Counted from the first letter of the stretch, positions 9,356 through 18,045 are shown. The stretch: 64,000 nt of DNA from an uncultured Kiloniellaceae bacterium (GCA_947493695.1 CANLSF010000001.1:744001-808000); one strand, 5' to 3'. A program made the numbers and translations. Notes: generated by a model from the letters alone, not told the origin.

Positions 9356-10578
9356 GATGCCGGCGGCGGGCCGGGACCTTCGTCCTTAATTCCATAAACC
9401 TCTAGTGCGCCTGAAACGCCTCGGAGCCGATGTGTTCCAAGAGAGGTCAAGGCAGCGGCCTCGGATCCGAGAGCTGCCGCAAACTTTCCCGATATCAAAA
9501 GGTTACGCTCGAGCTGATCGCAAAGCGCCTCAATCCGGCTCGCTTCGTTGACCGCCGCGCCGATCACCGTGAAATCGAGCCGGTCAGCTGCACCCACATT
9601 GCCATACATGACGTCACCAAGATGCAAGGCGATATCGAGGGCCATGATCAATTCACCCCGGGATTCAAGCGCGGCATTCAGATCCTCGACCTCCGATAAC
9701 GCGAGACGCGCAGCCTTAAGAGCCGCACCACAGACTTCCGCCCTGGATTGCCCCTCCTCCAGGGTAAAGGTTGCCAGAAGCCCGTCACCCAGGAACTTCA
9801 GCACCTGGCCGCCTTCTTGCTTTACTGCCTGCACGATACAATCGAAGTAGCCGTTGAGACGCTCCACCACAGTTTCCCTGGGCAGCGCGCCTGTTGTCGC
9901 GGTGAATCCACGCAGATCGGCAATCAGAATCACTGCATCAATGCTCTCGACAGAACCTCGATTAAACTTCCCGCGCAACACCTGATGTCCCGCGTCCTTG
10001 CCGAGATAGGCTTCAACGATGTTGACCGCTACCCCCTGAAGCGAGGCCGACTTGAGAGCCAAAGCGAGGGTCGGCAGGAGCGCCTTAATCCACCTCAGAT
10101 CCTGATCACTGAAGCCACCGGCAGCCTCTGTGGCGCAGGAGAAGAATATCCCCTCCATCGTCTGGAAATCCTGCTCTTGCGCGAAGATAACTGTGGTGGC
10201 GGCATAGTCGGTGTATCCCTGCGCGCGGAGCTCCTCCACCATCGGGAAGGTGACTTTCAAAGGGCGACCGTCCAGCTGACAGCGAACGCTATCGGCGGTA
10301 CCACTGATCAGGTAGTGGATTGGGCTCTCCAGATAGGTTTGGCCCTCGACCTCGTTATGTGGATGCGCAACCTTCGAAAGACTGTCGTTCGACGCATCCC
10401 AGACAAAGCTATGGGCGCCATACTGTGGGTGAAGCGTGCGCAGGCTGATGCTCACCCGGCGCAAGGGGTGTCCTGCATCGCGCAAACGCCTGCAGAAGCC
10501 GATGGTGATCTCGTCGAACGACGCTCCACGCAGGCCCTGGTCGATGATCCAGGCGCCGATGTCTTCCTGGTTCTGCAT
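9352..10578 (-). CDS. Soluble class III adenylate/guanylate cyclase
   Basis: A 408-residue protein without membrane segments. The first 190 residues form an unassigned sensory-like region (possibly GAF-like; not proven). The C-terminal cyclase domain has metal aspartates D221 (IADLRGFT) and D265 (KFLGDG), lysine K261, and transition-state N344 and R348 (VNEASRIE). Where many adenylate cyclases have an aspartate in the VIGDAVN segment, this one has alanine (VIGAAVN), so nucleotide choice is less certain than for the cyclase at 2.5-3.8 kb. It converges with ribA and diverges from the unknown 391-residue gene. Confidence 0.8.
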   Translation of the reverse strand: MQNQEDIGAWIIDQGLRGASFDEITIGFCRRLRDAGHPLRRVSISLRTLHPQYGAHSFVWDASNDSLSKVAHPHNEVEGQTYLESPIHYLISGTADSVRCQLDGRPLKVTFPMVEELRAQGYTDYAATTVIFAQEQDFQTMEGIFFSCATEAAGGFSDQDLRWIKALLPTLALALKSASLQGVAVNIVEAYLGKDAGHQVLRGKFNRGSVESIDAVILIADLRGFTATTGALPRETVVERLNGYFDCIVQAVKQEGGQVLKFLGDGLLATFTLEEGQSRAEVCGAALKAARLALSEVEDLNAALESRGELIMALDIALHLGDVMYGNVGAADRLDFTVIGAAVNEASRIEALCDQLERNLLISGKFAAALGSEAAALTSLGTHRLRGVSGALEVYGIKDEGPGPPPAS

Positions 10579-10822
10579 TGTAAATTGCCGACTCTGATAT
10601 TCTGCCCAAATTCAAGTCTATCGCATTTCCGGTCGCCATTGGACCTGCGGGTACCAATAGCTCCCGATCGGCGGCGAATAGCGGCAAAATCTACCCGGCG
10701 GCTTCTGCCGCAGGTCCGTGTGGTTACATCGAAATCCCTTTAAATCAATTACTTACCTCTGGTCCCGTTCTTGCAAACCCTTTTGCCTGGATCACTAAGA
10801 GTCTTTTTTTGCCGAGACAGAC

Positions 10823-11998
10823 ATGAACCTTGAACGCGCAGACCCTTCGTACACCGCCTGGGACAATGCCATTGTCGCCAAATCCAAAGGCCGGCCGGTA
10901 GCAAAGCCGGGAGAACCGGTATCAAATCAGCAGGGCACACCCACGAGCGAGCACGCCCGGCGGACCGAGAAGGCATTCAACGCGGCACTGTCTCACGCCA
11001 ACGAGCATGAACACGCCTACGATCCATCGCAACGCGGCCAAGACGATGATTCCTTCGGTTTCTGGGACTTTGTCGACATTATCAACCCGCTGCAGCATAT
11101 CCCTGTTGTCTCAACGCTCTATCGCGACCTGACCGGTGACAGCATCTCGGCACCCGCAAGGATCGCCGGTGGCATGCTTTATGGCGGTCCACTTGGCTTT
11201 GCGTCGGCAATCGGCAACGCAATCGTAGAAGAAACCTCTGGGCAGGATGTAGGCGAAATCGCCATGGCAATGGTCTTCGACGAAGAAGCGGCCCCTGAAC
11301 CCGGCGGAACCGCCGTCGCCTCAACGAACGACGCCCCAGCCGGGACAGCTGAGAGCAGCAACAGCTTAACTCAGCAGGTCGCAGCAACGACGGTGAACGA
11401 TGCCGCTCGGCCTCCGGAAAACGCCGGTTCTGCAGCCGTCACGCAGATGCAATCCAACAACGCAGCGCTCCAGGCCCTGCTGAAAGACATGGGGCTCAAT
11501 CAGGCACCCGCACCAACGGCCCCGCCTGGCTCGACCGCGCTGGCAGCAGTCCCTCAAAACCCGGTTGTTGCGACAGCTGCCCCGGCCATTGCCCAGGTAG
11601 CTTCAGCCAAAGCATCACCGGAAGAAAAACCAGCCGTTTCCGACCTACAAGCGCAGCGCCAGACCGAACTGCCGAAACAACGCAAGAGCATTCCGATTGA
11701 TCCGAGCCGATATGTGAACACACGCACTCCAACGGACCCGGTGGCCACCAGTCAGGCGGCTCAAGTAGCTGCAACAAAATCAGTGTTGAGCGATCCCGCA
11801 CTGACTGCGGCACAGGTGGCGCAAACAAGTGACAGTGAACGCGCGGGCAGCAGCCGAAACAAAGACGAGGACCGGGCAGCCATACAGTCGAGCTTTGCAG
11901 ACCGCATGCTCGAAGGACTGGACCGCTACCAGTCTATGACCCAGCAACGCAGCGCCCTGCCCGATGTAGGCACCAACGGGACTCCAGGCGCAATTTAG
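10823..11998 (+). CDS. Unrecognised protein with conserved-looking core and long Ala/Pro/Gln tail
   Basis: I do not recognise the function. The 391 residues divide into a polar N terminus, a compact segment at about 77-152 that looks folded (GFWDFVDIINPLQHIPVV, then ARIAGGMLYGGPLG), and a long tail rich in Ala, Pro, Thr and Gln that is probably disordered. The core has glycine-rich amphipathic character, as in proteins that sit at or in a membrane, but there is no signal peptide and no long hydrophobic helix. I have the impression that similar cores occur in other Rhodospirillales hypothetical proteins, but cannot verify it here. Base usage resembles that of its neighbours. Confidence 0.6.
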   Translation: MNLERADPSYTAWDNAIVAKSKGRPVAKPGEPVSNQQGTPTSEHARRTEKAFNAALSHANEHEHAYDPSQRGQDDDSFGFWDFVDIINPLQHIPVVSTLYRDLTGDSISAPARIAGGMLYGGPLGFASAIGNAIVEETSGQDVGEIAMAMVFDEEAAPEPGGTAVASTNDAPAGTAESSNSLTQQVAATTVNDAARPPENAGSAAVTQMQSNNAALQALLKDMGLNQAPAPTAPPGSTALAAVPQNPVVATAAPAIAQVASAKASPEEKPAVSDLQAQRQTELPKQRKSIPIDPSRYVNTRTPTDPVATSQAAQVAATKSVLSDPALTAAQVAQTSDSERAGSSRNKDEDRAAIQSSFADRMLEGLDRYQSMTQQRSALPDVGTNGTPGAI

Positions 11999-12059
11999 GC
12001 CGGTTAGACTGGTAGGCTGGTGGTTGAACCGGCGCGACCACGTCGGATATAACCTCTGC

Positions 12060-12581
12060 ATGGATCTCATCGTCGAACAGACCGCCTCGGGATGGCGCGC
12101 ACGCTACGGAGCCCGCGCGTTCCGCTGCGCGATAGGTCGGAGCGCCTTGATCGCAGCTGAAGAAAAACAGGAGGGCGACGGCGCAACCCCGATCGGCCGC
12201 TGGTCTATGCTCCGGGTGCTATACCGTCCTGACCGGATTCAGAACATCGAGACAGAATTGCCGCTTACCGAGATTACCGCACACGACGGCTGGTGTGACG
12301 CGCCCGAAGATCCTTCTTACAATCAACAGGTTACCCTGCCCTACGAGGCAAGTCATGAGAAGCTCCTGCGTGACGATCAGCTCTACGATGCGATTGTAGT
12401 CCTGAGCCATAACAGCAACCCCGTCGTGCCGGGCCTTGGCAGCGCCATTTTCCTTCATGTCGCGCGGGAAAACTATGAGCCGACCGAAGGCTGCGTCGCA
12501 CTCCAGCGGGAGGATCTGCTGTATGTATTACAGGATGTAGACTCCAACAGCGCGGTTTTGATTGCTCCGCCAGAGACTTAA
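12060..12581 (+). CDS. L,D-transpeptidase (YkuD-domain) family protein
   Basis: A 173-residue protein with the YkuD fold signature: TPIGRW early, a histidine in FLHVA, and the catalytic-cysteine block TEGCVAL near residue 146. Proteins of this family make 3-3 or lipoprotein crosslinks in peptidoglycan. There is no signal peptide in the chosen frame, which is odd for a cell-wall enzyme, although signal-less family members exist. The frame extends to a TTG at 12024, but the ATG at 12060 gives an N terminus (MDLIVEQ) that fits a compact domain. It converges with the YggS gene. Confidence 0.75.
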   Translation: MDLIVEQTASGWRARYGARAFRCAIGRSALIAAEEKQEGDGATPIGRWSMLRVLYRPDRIQNIETELPLTEITAHDGWCDAPEDPSYNQQVTLPYEASHEKLLRDDQLYDAIVVLSHNSNPVVPGLGSAIFLHVARENYEPTEGCVALQREDLLYVLQDVDSNSAVLIAPPET

Positions 12582-12619
12582 CATCTCGGCCACAGTCCAA
12601 CACCAGATCTGTTCCGGGG

Positions 12620-13312
12620 TCAGCCCGTTGCGAGCACAGGTCGCTTGCCGAAAATCGCGGACCCGACCCGCACATGGGTCGCGCCGAGGCGAACGGCCTG
12701 TTCATAGTCAGCACTCATACCCATGGAAAGCTGAGCGAGATCGGATCTGCGGGCAAGTTCACTCAAAAACGCGAAATGAAGTGCCGGGTTTTCCTCCACA
12801 GGAGGAATGCACATCAGTCCAACCACAGGAAGCGCAAGTTCATCTCGTGCCAAGGCCAGAAAGTCCTTCAGGTCCGCCGGCGCAATTCCGGCTTTTTGCT
12901 CTTCTTCCCCGGTATTGACCTGAACGAAACAGTCGGGCCGCCGGTCGGCCCGCTGCATCTCACGAGCCAGGGAATGCGCCAGCTTGGGGCGGTCGAGCGT
13001 CTGAATTACATCGAACAACGCCACCGCTTCCTTGGTCTTGTTGGTCTGCAACGGACCAATCAAATGGAGCGACAGGTCCGGCCAGGCAACTTTCAGATCA
13101 GGAAACTTCCCCTGCGCCTCCTGGACACGATTTTCACCAAAAACGCGTTGGCCGGCATTCAGAGCAGACTCGATCTCGGGAACGCCATAGGTTTTGCTGA
13201 CGGCCACAAGCGTGACCTCGTCGTTCTGGCGCCTTGAGTCTAAAGCGGACTTCGCGATCCGTTGTTTCACCTCGGCGAGCTTTTCAGGAATGGTGTCGTT
13301 CATATTCAGCAT
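12620..13312 (-). CDS. yggS: YggS/PROSC-family PLP homeostasis protein
   Basis: A 230-residue single-domain PLP-binding protein with the alanine-racemase N-terminal barrel fold. The PLP lysine is in LVAVSKTYG; other family blocks are FGENRVQEA, LHLIGPLQTNK, QVNTGEE, LMCIPP and LSMGMSADYEQAV, with the C-terminal VRVGSAIFG. The family keeps free PLP and amino-acid pools in balance and has no known catalytic turnover. Two nearby ATG codons (13312 and 13303) could start it. It is convergent with the L,D-transpeptidase gene. Confidence 0.9.
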   Translation of the reverse strand: MLNMNDTIPEKLAEVKQRIAKSALDSRRQNDEVTLVAVSKTYGVPEIESALNAGQRVFGENRVQEAQGKFPDLKVAWPDLSLHLIGPLQTNKTKEAVALFDVIQTLDRPKLAHSLAREMQRADRRPDCFVQVNTGEEEQKAGIAPADLKDFLALARDELALPVVGLMCIPPVEENPALHFAFLSELARRSDLAQLSMGMSADYEQAVRLGATHVRVGSAIFGKRPVLATG

Positions 13313-13460
13313 TCATGGATGGTACATCAGATTGGCATTGGCAAGTTTATGGTTTCTCTGACCTTGTCTGAGCGGTTCGATATCCTCGATTTTCCTGATC
13401 CAAGTGTTACCCGGCTTCGCGAATGAAGCCAATCAATAGCAACCGACGGGGCAAATAAAA

Positions 13461-13486
13461 AAGGGGAGCGGAAAACCGCTCCCCTT
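13461..13486 (-). terminator. Rho-independent terminator after porin 1
   Basis: A perfect 11-bp stem (AAGGGGAGCGG) with an AAAA loop lies 20 bases past the porin 1 stop. On the minus strand it is followed by a T-rich run. The same GGGGAGCGG stem core is found after porin 2. Confidence 0.9.
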
Positions 13487-13505
13487 AAATCTAGACGGTC
13501 AACTC

Positions 13506-14573
13506 CTAGAAGTTGAGCTGGATACCGGTCACAACCCAGTAACCGTCGTTGTCGCCGTTTGCGGCGCCAGCGTCATCGTCATCAAAGTCGTTCCAACCAA
13601 CGGAACCGATGACCTTGATGCCCGGGCCAAGCGCGTAGCTGGCAGCAGCTTCGACAGTTTGCAGTTCTTCATCGCCGCTTCCGGCACCGCCTTCAGCTTC
13701 ACCGTAGAAGTAAGTGAGCGAAACGCCCCAAGGACCAGTGCCATAGGATGCACCGACGTCAAAGCCCAATCCTTCGTTTGCCCCGGCTTCTTCCTGCTGG
13801 GCGTAAGAACCACCAACCGTGAATCCGGCGAAGCCGACGTTCAAACCTGCGCCGAAGACTTCAGGATCGTCCCCACCGGTTGAGTCGTTGCTTGCGAAGC
13901 CGTAACGGCCGTATGCAGCAACGTCAAAGCCACCGAAGCTCTCGGTGAAGTTAACACCAACATCGATGCCGTCATGATATTCGGCATTTTCACTCGGTTG
14001 CGTGTTGTCGTCTTCACCAGCGTCTGGGGTGTAGGAAATACCACCCTGGAAACCCGAGAAGCGTGGTGTGAAGTAGGTCAGACGGTTTGCATCGTTAACA
14101 CCCGCATTTTCAACGGAGGTTGAACCAAGCGGTTGCCGGCCGGTGCCTGCATCTGCCTCGAAGGGTACCCAGTCGCCCTGGTCACCGGAGTTGATGCCGA
14201 TACCTACGTTCGGAGCCGTTACGGACATGATGTAACCGGCAGAGTTCTCGGAACCCATCAGCACGCGACCGAAGTCGCCTTCGATGAAGGCATAGGACTC
14301 ATCAATCGTGTCGCTTGAAGTGTTGCCTTCGAGCTGAACGTTCACACCGAACTGGATACCGTTGTCCAGAGTGGTCGAACCCTCGAAGATGATTTCCGAG
14401 TCAGATTTCTGATCGAAGTGATCGCGGTCGTCAGTGTCGGAAGAACCGTAACCGAAGTACTGCTCCATGTAGCCGCCGACGCCCAACTGGATGGGATCTT
14501 CGGCCTGCACTGCAGGTGCCGCCATCATGCCGGCAGCAACAAGTGCAGTGCTTCCAAGAAGGATCTTTTTCAT
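13506..14573 (-). CDS. Porin 1 of a four-gene array
   Basis: A 355-residue outer-membrane general porin (Porin_4/Gram-negative type). A signal peptide of about 24 residues ends AVQA before EDPIQLGV. The mature chain alternates polar and hydrophobic residues as in a 16-strand barrel, and it ends in phenylalanine (GIQLNF), the usual signal for outer-membrane insertion. About nine residues in ten are shared with porin 2 with no length change. The main divergence lies at residues 137-158, just before NRLTYFTPRFSG. The AGGGG ribosome site lies about ten bases before the ATG in a leader shared with porins 2 and 3. Confidence 0.9.
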   Translation of the reverse strand: MKKILLGSTALVAAGMMAAPAVQAEDPIQLGVGGYMEQYFGYGSSDTDDRDHFDQKSDSEIIFEGSTTLDNGIQFGVNVQLEGNTSSDTIDESYAFIEGDFGRVLMGSENSAGYIMSVTAPNVGIGINSGDQGDWVPFEADAGTGRQPLGSTSVENAGVNDANRLTYFTPRFSGFQGGISYTPDAGEDDNTQPSENAEYHDGIDVGVNFTESFGGFDVAAYGRYGFASNDSTGGDDPEVFGAGLNVGFAGFTVGGSYAQQEEAGANEGLGFDVGASYGTGPWGVSLTYFYGEAEGGAGSGDEELQTVEAAASYALGPGIKVIGSVGWNDFDDDDAGAANGDNDGYWVVTGIQLNF

Positions 14574-14597
14574 AGAAAGTTAACCCCTAATTTGAGT

Positions 14598-14612
14598 TAC
14601 CATTTATTGGTA
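14598..14612 (-). promoter_or_regulatory. Leader inverted repeat of porin 1
   Basis: TACCA-TTTAT-TGGTA sits 25-39 bases before the ATG of porin 1. Porins 2 and 3 have inverted repeats at the same place with different stem bases, which suggests that the hairpin, not the exact sequence, is kept. It could protect the 5' end of the mRNA or bind a regulator. Confidence 0.5.
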
Positions 14613-15228
14613 CAGGAAAGCTGTCTTACCTTGCTGGGTTTAAGATCCGAAACATCCCTCACGCGCCCCATGGAAGCAGAGGTATGTCATCGAAGCCGAA
14701 GATTAGAATCACACTTATCCCCCTCAGCGTGGAGAAGACGAGTGGAGATTAATCACCCCCCTAAGGGAGTCTACCTTAAGTTGCTTCATTAAGTTGTATT
14801 TATGTCTATATGTGATTAATTTGCATCAGTTGAATTTCGTAACCGCAAACCACTTTGGCGAAAAATCTACCAAAAATCATTGATAATTAATGTTTATTTC
14901 ACAAAGATCACAGAAACAGAAGAACACACACGGCACCACTTTAACGTGTTTTCAGATAGCTTCAGATTTTCGCGACTTGATTTGAAATAATCGCATAGGT
15001 AATTCTCTCAATTGGCAGCTTTTTTCCTGTCCGTCTTATTGAGAGCTATACAGAATCGTCTTTTCTGAACTGAGTTAAACCGGACTTTCCAGGACAATTA
15101 TGTTTTGGAAAGCGATGCCGGATACACAGTCGGAAAACGTATTACAGAAGATGATCGGCCGCTCACGACCGAGGCATATTCGCCCCCCGGGGCCGGTGCT
15201 CCGATACCAAGGTGGCAACTTGGGAGAA

Positions 15229-15253
15229 GCCGCACAGGATGATCCTTGTGCAG
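15229..15253 (-). terminator. Possible terminator hairpin after the sulfotransferase
   Basis: An imperfect stem, GCCGCACAGGAT against ATCCTTGTGCAGC with one bulge, lies about 30 bases past the sulfotransferase stop. The following T-run is poor (CTTCTCC on the minus strand), so the call is weak. Confidence 0.35.
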
Positions 15254-15283
15254 CCCCGTTCCAGACAATGAGTGAGAGAAATT

Positions 15284-16138
15284 TTACAGGAGTTTCAGAC
15301 GCCCGGAATCATCGAGATACTCAAACCGCGTCAATACTTCCCGATGATCGTCAATGACTCTCTGGATTTCCGCATCGGTAAAGCATGCCAGACCGTCCCC
15401 GACACGGCCTCCTCGGAAAAAACGCTCGGCATTTTTTGATCTCTCGATGAAACCTGAGCTCTCTTCCTGTCTGGACAATTCATCAAAAGAACTGAAGCGG
15501 ATCGCGCGATCCAGTCTTTCTTCCTCAACCTCCATTCCGAGATGCCGGATCGCCTTGGCAAATTCCTGATGAGGATCTCGTTTCATGTCTTCATAGCGCA
15601 AGACCAGCGCCGCGAGCTCTTGGTCGTCGACCCAACTCAGGACATGATCGCTCCAACGTCCGAGGTATTGGGTTACAATCGTCTTCTTGTCGCCGGGCAA
15701 CTTATGCCAGCGGCTATCCAGAGCCTCAATGATCTCGGAAGGATTGCGGCCATAATGGTGCGCGTAAGAAACAGCCACATCCAGCGGGTTCCGAATGACG
15801 TAGATCGATGCCTTGGTAACATCTGCCGTGACGGTCCAGGCTGACTTGCGCTGTATCACCGCCTGGTGGGTCTTCACCAGCATGACATCAGCCTTTTGAG
15901 CGGCGAGCGCCCGGTGCACCCTCGGTCGGAGAGCATCGATCGTGTCATCATCCAGCGCGGACAAAGGTTTTCCGGAAAGTTTCTCGTAAGGCATCCCCAT
16001 CATATCGCCGAAGGTCAGCAGATGCGCCTTGTTGATGGGGAAAGGCTCTTTCACATTCATCAGATAGTTTGCGACGAAGAGCCTGAGCCAGGTGTTGCCT
16101 GATTTCGGAAACGACGCTAGCCAGACAAGATTTGACAT
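15284..16138 (-). CDS. PAPS-dependent sulfotransferase domain protein
   Basis: A 284-residue sulfotransferase. The 5'-phosphosulfate loop SFPKSGNTW lies at residues 9-17, and the 3'-phosphate-binding segment YVIRNPLDVAVSY with R116 and S124 follows. VLRYEDM and a C-terminal FFRGGRVGD (like the RKG(x)xGDW motif) complete the family pattern. It would move a sulfuryl group from PAPS to an unknown acceptor. There is no signal peptide, so it is cytoplasmic. It sits inside the porin array on the same strand but has its own upstream spacing. No PAPS synthesis gene is in the window. Confidence 0.85.
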   Translation of the reverse strand: MSNLVWLASFPKSGNTWLRLFVANYLMNVKEPFPINKAHLLTFGDMMGMPYEKLSGKPLSALDDDTIDALRPRVHRALAAQKADVMLVKTHQAVIQRKSAWTVTADVTKASIYVIRNPLDVAVSYAHHYGRNPSEIIEALDSRWHKLPGDKKTIVTQYLGRWSDHVLSWVDDQELAALVLRYEDMKRDPHQEFAKAIRHLGMEVEEERLDRAIRFSSFDELSRQEESSGFIERSKNAERFFRGGRVGDGLACFTDAEIQRVIDDHREVLTRFEYLDDSGRLKLL

Positions 16139-16372
16139 TTACCGGTCCTGACTCTTGGTCCGAGCACAAGAGTTCAGACCAAGTCTCTTCATCTTAAAAA
16201 AAAAGGAGCTCATTAAGGAGTACCTGGCCATTAAGTGGTGCTTTTCCAACAGAGACAAGCTGAAAAGCAATGTCAGTGTGGACCGACGGTACGTCCGCGA
16301 TCAAATTGGCCTTAAGGTCGGGCTGAATAAAAAAATCGGCCGCACAAGAGATCTCGGCGGCACAAAGAAAAA

Positions 16373-16394
16373 GGGGAGCGGCAAGCCGCTCCCC
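16373..16394 (-). terminator. Rho-independent terminator after porin 2
   Basis: Perfect 10-bp stem GGGGAGCGGC with a two-base apex, 21 bases past the porin 2 stop; on the minus strand it runs into CTTTTTCTTTG. The stem core is the same as in the porin 1 terminator. Confidence 0.9.
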
Positions 16395-16415
16395 CAAATC
16401 CGTAAGGTAAAACTC

Positions 16416-17483
16416 TTAGAAGTTGAGTTTGATACCCGTAACGACCCAGTAGCCGTCGTTGTCGCTGTTGCCAGCGCCGGCATCGTCGTCGTCAAAGTCG
16501 TTCCAACCAACAGAACCGATGACCTTGATCCCCGGGCCAAGCGCATAGCTGGCAGCTGCTTCAATGGTCTGCAGCTCTTCGTCACCGCCTGCAGCGGAAC
16601 CCTCAGCTTCACCATTGAAGTAGGTGAGCGAAACGCCCCAAGGGCCAGTGCCGTAAGAAGCGCCAACGTCGAAGGACTGACCTTCGTTCGCGCCGCCTTC
16701 TTCTTGCTGAGCGTACGAACCGCCAACCGTGAAGCCAGCGAAGCCGACGTTCAAGCCAACACCGAAGACCTCAGGATCGTCGCCGCCAGGTGCGTCGTTG
16801 CTTGCGAAGCCGTAACGACCAAATGCAGCAACATCAAAGCCACCGAAGCTCTCGGTGAAGTTCACACCAAGATCGATACCGTCGTGGTACTCAGCGTTTT
16901 CGCTAGGCTGGGAGTTGTCGTCTTCACCCGAATCAGGAGTGTAAGAGATACCGCCCTGCAGGCCGGAGAAACGCGGCGTGAAGTAGGTCAGACGGTTGGC
17001 GTCGTTCACAGCAGCGTTCTCGAGCGAAGTTGCGCCCAGAGCTGCACGGAACTGACCGGCGTCGGAATCTACAGGTACCCAGTCGCCCTGGTCACCGGAG
17101 TTGATGCCGATACCTACGTTCGGAGCGGAAACGCCCATGATGTAGCCAGCGGAGTTCTCAGAACCCATCAGCACGCGACCGAAGTCGCCTTCGATGAATG
17201 CATAGGACTCATCGATCGTGTCGCCGGAAGTGTTACCTTCGAGCTGAACGTTCACACCGAACTGGATACCGTTGTCCAGAGTGGTCGAACCGGAGAAGAT
17301 GATTTCCGAGTCAGACTTCTGGTCGAAGTGATCACGATCGTCGATGTCGGAAGAACCGTAACCGAAGTACTGCTCCATGTAGCCGCCGACGCCCAACTGG
17401 ATGGGATCTTCAGCGTGCACTGCAGGTGCTACCATCATGCCGGCAGCGACGAGAGCAGTGCTTCCAAGAAGGATCTTTTTCAT
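16416..17483 (-). CDS. Porin 2 of a four-gene array
   Basis: A 355-residue outer-membrane porin, the closest paralogue of porin 1 (about 90% identical by eye, no insertions or deletions). Signal peptide to about residue 24 (AVHA before EDPIQL); ends GIKLNF. Differences from porin 1 concentrate at residues 137-158 (VPVDSDAGQFRAALG here). Leader, ribosome site and terminator stem are also shared with porin 1, so the duplication covered a whole transcription unit. The sulfotransferase gene now separates the two copies. The AGGGG ribosome site precedes the ATG by about ten bases. Confidence 0.9.
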   Translation of the reverse strand: MKKILLGSTALVAAGMMVAPAVHAEDPIQLGVGGYMEQYFGYGSSDIDDRDHFDQKSDSEIIFSGSTTLDNGIQFGVNVQLEGNTSGDTIDESYAFIEGDFGRVLMGSENSAGYIMGVSAPNVGIGINSGDQGDWVPVDSDAGQFRAALGATSLENAAVNDANRLTYFTPRFSGLQGGISYTPDSGEDDNSQPSENAEYHDGIDLGVNFTESFGGFDVAAFGRYGFASNDAPGGDDPEVFGVGLNVGFAGFTVGGSYAQQEEGGANEGQSFDVGASYGTGPWGVSLTYFNGEAEGSAAGGDEELQTIEAAASYALGPGIKVIGSVGWNDFDDDDAGAGNSDNDGYWVVTGIKLNF

Positions 17484-17506
17484 AGAAAGTTAACCCCTAA
17501 TTTGAG

Positions 17507-17521
17507 TTACCAATTTGGTAA
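17507..17521 (-). promoter_or_regulatory. Leader inverted repeat of porin 2
   Basis: TTACCA-ATT-TGGTAA, a perfect 6-3-6 inverted repeat 24-38 bases before the ATG. The outer bases match the porin 1 repeat and the loop differs. Confidence 0.5.
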
Positions 17522-17898
17522 ACATAATTTTGTCTTGCTGAGGTTATGATCCTCATCCCGATACCCAACCTGAGGAAACAACACCAAGCTAATGAATCTA
17601 AGGATCAAAACCACAACAACGACCTCCACCAACCGGCGAAGACGAGCGGAGATTAGCCGAAACGGTTAATTGGTCAACTCGAACTCGTAAGATGACGTGA
17701 CATTTTCGCAATGCTGTGGCGGTTTTGCCACAGGTGATTTTGCCACGATAGAGCTTCAGGCATGAGCCTTAGTCAAAAAAACACGCAGAAACCCTGGAGT
17801 TATCGACCGTCCCAGCGCCTGTTGTTTCAGTGTTGCACAGAAACACTCTCGCAGGAGACACATTGCACAATCCGTCAGATTCAAAGCCTCAGGACGGA

Positions 17899-17926
17899 AA
17901 AAAGGGGCGGCATAAGCCACCCCTTT
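17899..17926 (-). terminator. Rho-independent terminator after porin 3
   Basis: A 12-bp stem (AAAAGGGGCGGC against GCCACCCCTTTT) with loop ATAA. The one non-Watson-Crick position is a G-U pair only in minus-strand RNA, so the direction fits porin 3, which ends 120 bases upstream. A T-run follows on that strand. Confidence 0.85.
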
Positions 17927-18045
17927 TCAGATTTAACACCCAGCTTCAGCAATATCCCCAGAGCAAACTCAATCTAGGTTACCGTCGCTTTCGGTCTTGG
18001 GCTTCGGGCTGAACTCCCAAAGATTTTGTACAGCGCAATTGCGCG

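Larger units (their letters stand above)
14574..15283. promoter_or_regulatory. Regulatory region upstream of porin 1 (710 bp, no gene)
   Basis: AT-rich, no convincing coding frame. It begins with the shared porin leader (first 30 bases next to the ATG identical to porin 2). At 14733-14751 it has a block, GAAGACGAGTGGAGATTA, that recurs with one base changed at about the same distance (roughly 160-175 bases) upstream of porin 2. The long distance to the gene start and high A+T content suggest activator or repressor sites. I cannot assign a -10/-35 pair with confidence. Confidence 0.5.
17484..18045. promoter_or_regulatory. Region between porins 2 and 3 (562 bp, no gene)
   Basis: Holds the porin 2 leader and promoter region on the minus strand and the terminator of porin 3 at 17899-17926. 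At 17637-17654 GAAGACGAGCGGAGATTA repeats the block found upstream of porin 1. A 71-codon plus-strand frame crosses the terminator and is not a credible gene. Confidence 0.5.

Noticed and set aside
16155-17549. A 464-codon open frame on the plus strand across porin 2
   Set aside because: It is antisense to a clear porin gene and follows from its codon use; similar shorter antisense frames occur across the other porins. No signal, domain or ribosome site supports it.
17762-17977. Short 71-codon frame between porins 2 and 3
   Set aside because: It runs through the porin 3 terminator and has no ribosome site or family resemblance.
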